64,000 nucleotides of DNA, from positions 434,001-498,000 of the forward strand of contig CP141731.1 in assembly GCA_035621235.1 (NCBI GenBank), given 5' to 3'. Shown here one piece after another: positions 63,110-64,000 of the stretch. Below the pieces are notes generated by a model, which did no database searches, was not told the DNA's origin, and saw only the letters and a program-made list of their open reading frames with translations. The stretch's first letter is position 1, and each line of letters begins with the position of its first letter. The stretch comes from Actinomycetaceae bacterium MB13-C1-2 (GTDB lineage Bacteria; Actinomycetota; Actinomycetes; Actinomycetales; Actinomycetaceae). Made by a program: the position numbers and the translations under genes.

Positions 63110-64000
63110 CTACTGAGAGATGCTATTCCAGCCAGAAACCAACTGTTCGGCTAGTGCAGCCGCATCGTTTTCTTGAGCTAAGAAACGCTGGAAAGCTGGG
63201 GTTGCGATTGTGTCTTTCCACTGGGGATATTGATCCACAAACAGGTAGGGAGCGTCCGTGACATACTTGCCCGATTCGAGAATGATGTCCCAGCCGTTCT
63301 CGTCACCCAGCTCTTCACTCATCAGTTCCCGCGCGGAGTTCGTTGCCGGAATCAGCGCGTCGGCCTGGTTGATCTTAACTAGGTTTTGAGCATCGGTGAA
63401 GAAGTCAATGAATGCAGCGGACTCTTCAATGTGCTTCGAGTCGATACTGACCGAAAGGGTTTGCGGGTTCGCGGCTTGAGCAGGACCATCTGGACCGGCT
63501 AGAGGAGGAAGGACGACCCAATCAATGTCGTCCGGAGCGTCTACTGCCATGTTGGCCGCCTGGTAAGAACCTTGGATAGTCATCGCTACTTGACCTGCAT
63601 AGAAAGTGGCCAGAGCTTCCGAGCCACTCTGAGTAAGTGTCACGGGGAGAATCGAGTTGTCTTCATGCGCCATGGCATCAACCAGTTTCGGAAGTGCCAA
63701 TTCTGGGTCTTCGACTCTGATCGTTGCGTCAACTCCGGTCCCCTCGAAGAACGTCCCGCCAAATCCCGGAGCCATGGCCATGAAAGTTGCAGTCGGACTC
63801 TTGAGTCCCCAACCAATCCCATAGCTGGTCCCGTCGGAGACCTTTGCTGCAATATCCCGCAGTTCGTCCCAACTGAGAGTGTCACCTGCGGGAACCTCGA
63901 TTCCGGCCTTTTCAAGCATGCCCCTATTCGCGAAGGCCACGTAGGTCTGAATCTCGGTTGGGTAGGCGATAATCTGATCGTCCACGGTGACCGTCTTCAG
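63110..64000 (-). CDS. ABC transporter sugar-binding protein, CUT1 type (C-terminal part)
   Basis: About 296 residues are present; the frame runs on past the right edge with no stop, so signal peptide and N-terminus are outside. The fragment opens with D-D-Q-I-I-A-Y-P and Y-V-A-F-A-N-R-G-M-L-E-K-A-G, which is the usual middle of a type 1 solute-binding protein, and later has G-Q-V-A-M-T-I-Q-G-S-Y. It supplies the substrate for the operon that follows. Permease genes are presumably just outside. Confidence 0.85.
   Translation of the reverse strand: MKTVTVDDQIIAYPTEIQTYVAFANRGMLEKAGIEVPAGDTLSWDELRDIAAKVSDGTSYGIGWGLKSPTATFMAMAPGFGGTFFEGTGVDATIRVEDPELALPKLVDAMAHEDNSILPVTLTQSGSEALATFYAGQVAMTIQGSYQAANMAVDAPDDIDWVVLPPLAGPDGPAQAANPQTLSVSIDSKHIEESAAFIDFFTDAQNLVKINQADALIPATNSARELMSEELGDENGWDIILESGKYVTDAPYLFVDQYPQWKDTIATPAFQRFLAQENDAAALAEQLVSGWNSISQ

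Overview
The window reads as ori-side chromosome of an actinobacterium, probably from or near the Actinomycetaceae (inference). Supporting signs are many GTG starts with purine-rich ribosome sites, many lipoboxes ending in G-C, SlpD/TAP-type lipoprotein peptidases, a topA-tmk-holB run with a Lys-rich TopA tail, an argCJBD run, and a Streptomyces-type parS palindrome. No insertion sequence, transposase, phage gene, CRISPR array or rRNA is visible. Two tRNAs are present: Thr(CGU) and Ser(CGA).

Layout. 1-9 kb holds housekeeping genes: a phosphoglycerate mutase fragment, a YdcF-type membrane protein, two oxidoreductases, a large FAD/Fe-S dehydrogenase, and divergent HPr and Enzyme I. 9-25 kb is a carbohydrate region. 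An FrlB-like SIS isomerase is divergent from a CUT2 ABC transporter with two tandem binding lipoproteins, followed by an M20 peptidase and a GntR/UTRA regulator. Facing it is a LacI-SDR-CUT1 transporter-alcohol dehydrogenase-FrlD-like kinase arm. Together the two arms look like a split pathway for Amadori (fructosamine) compounds or related sugar-amine conjugates.

25-29 kb holds an FKBP lipoprotein and then a 2.5 kb cassette (EcsC-like protein, membrane protein, PASTA-like lipoprotein, divergent XRE regulator). The cassette lies between 104-bp direct repeats that contain the 3' end of tRNA-Thr, which looks like an old integration. 29.6-46.9 kb holds a peptidase, holB-tmk-topA, superoxide dismutase, small regulators and lipoproteins, an MFS exporter with its TetR repressor, tRNA-Ser with parS in its terminator, a ClbS/DfsB-sirtuin pair, and a proline iminopeptidase.

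47-55 kb has a methyltransferase pseudogene, a HAD phosphatase, argCJBD, and a VapC toxin whose VapB antitoxin is broken.

55.3-64 kb is one long minus-strand operon that runs off the window: sugar-binding protein, two different ADP-ribosylglycohydrolase-family proteins, ribokinase, a glycosidase-like/SUMF1 fusion, a class III CoA transferase and a CitE-like lyase. It is the best candidate here for an undescribed catabolic system.
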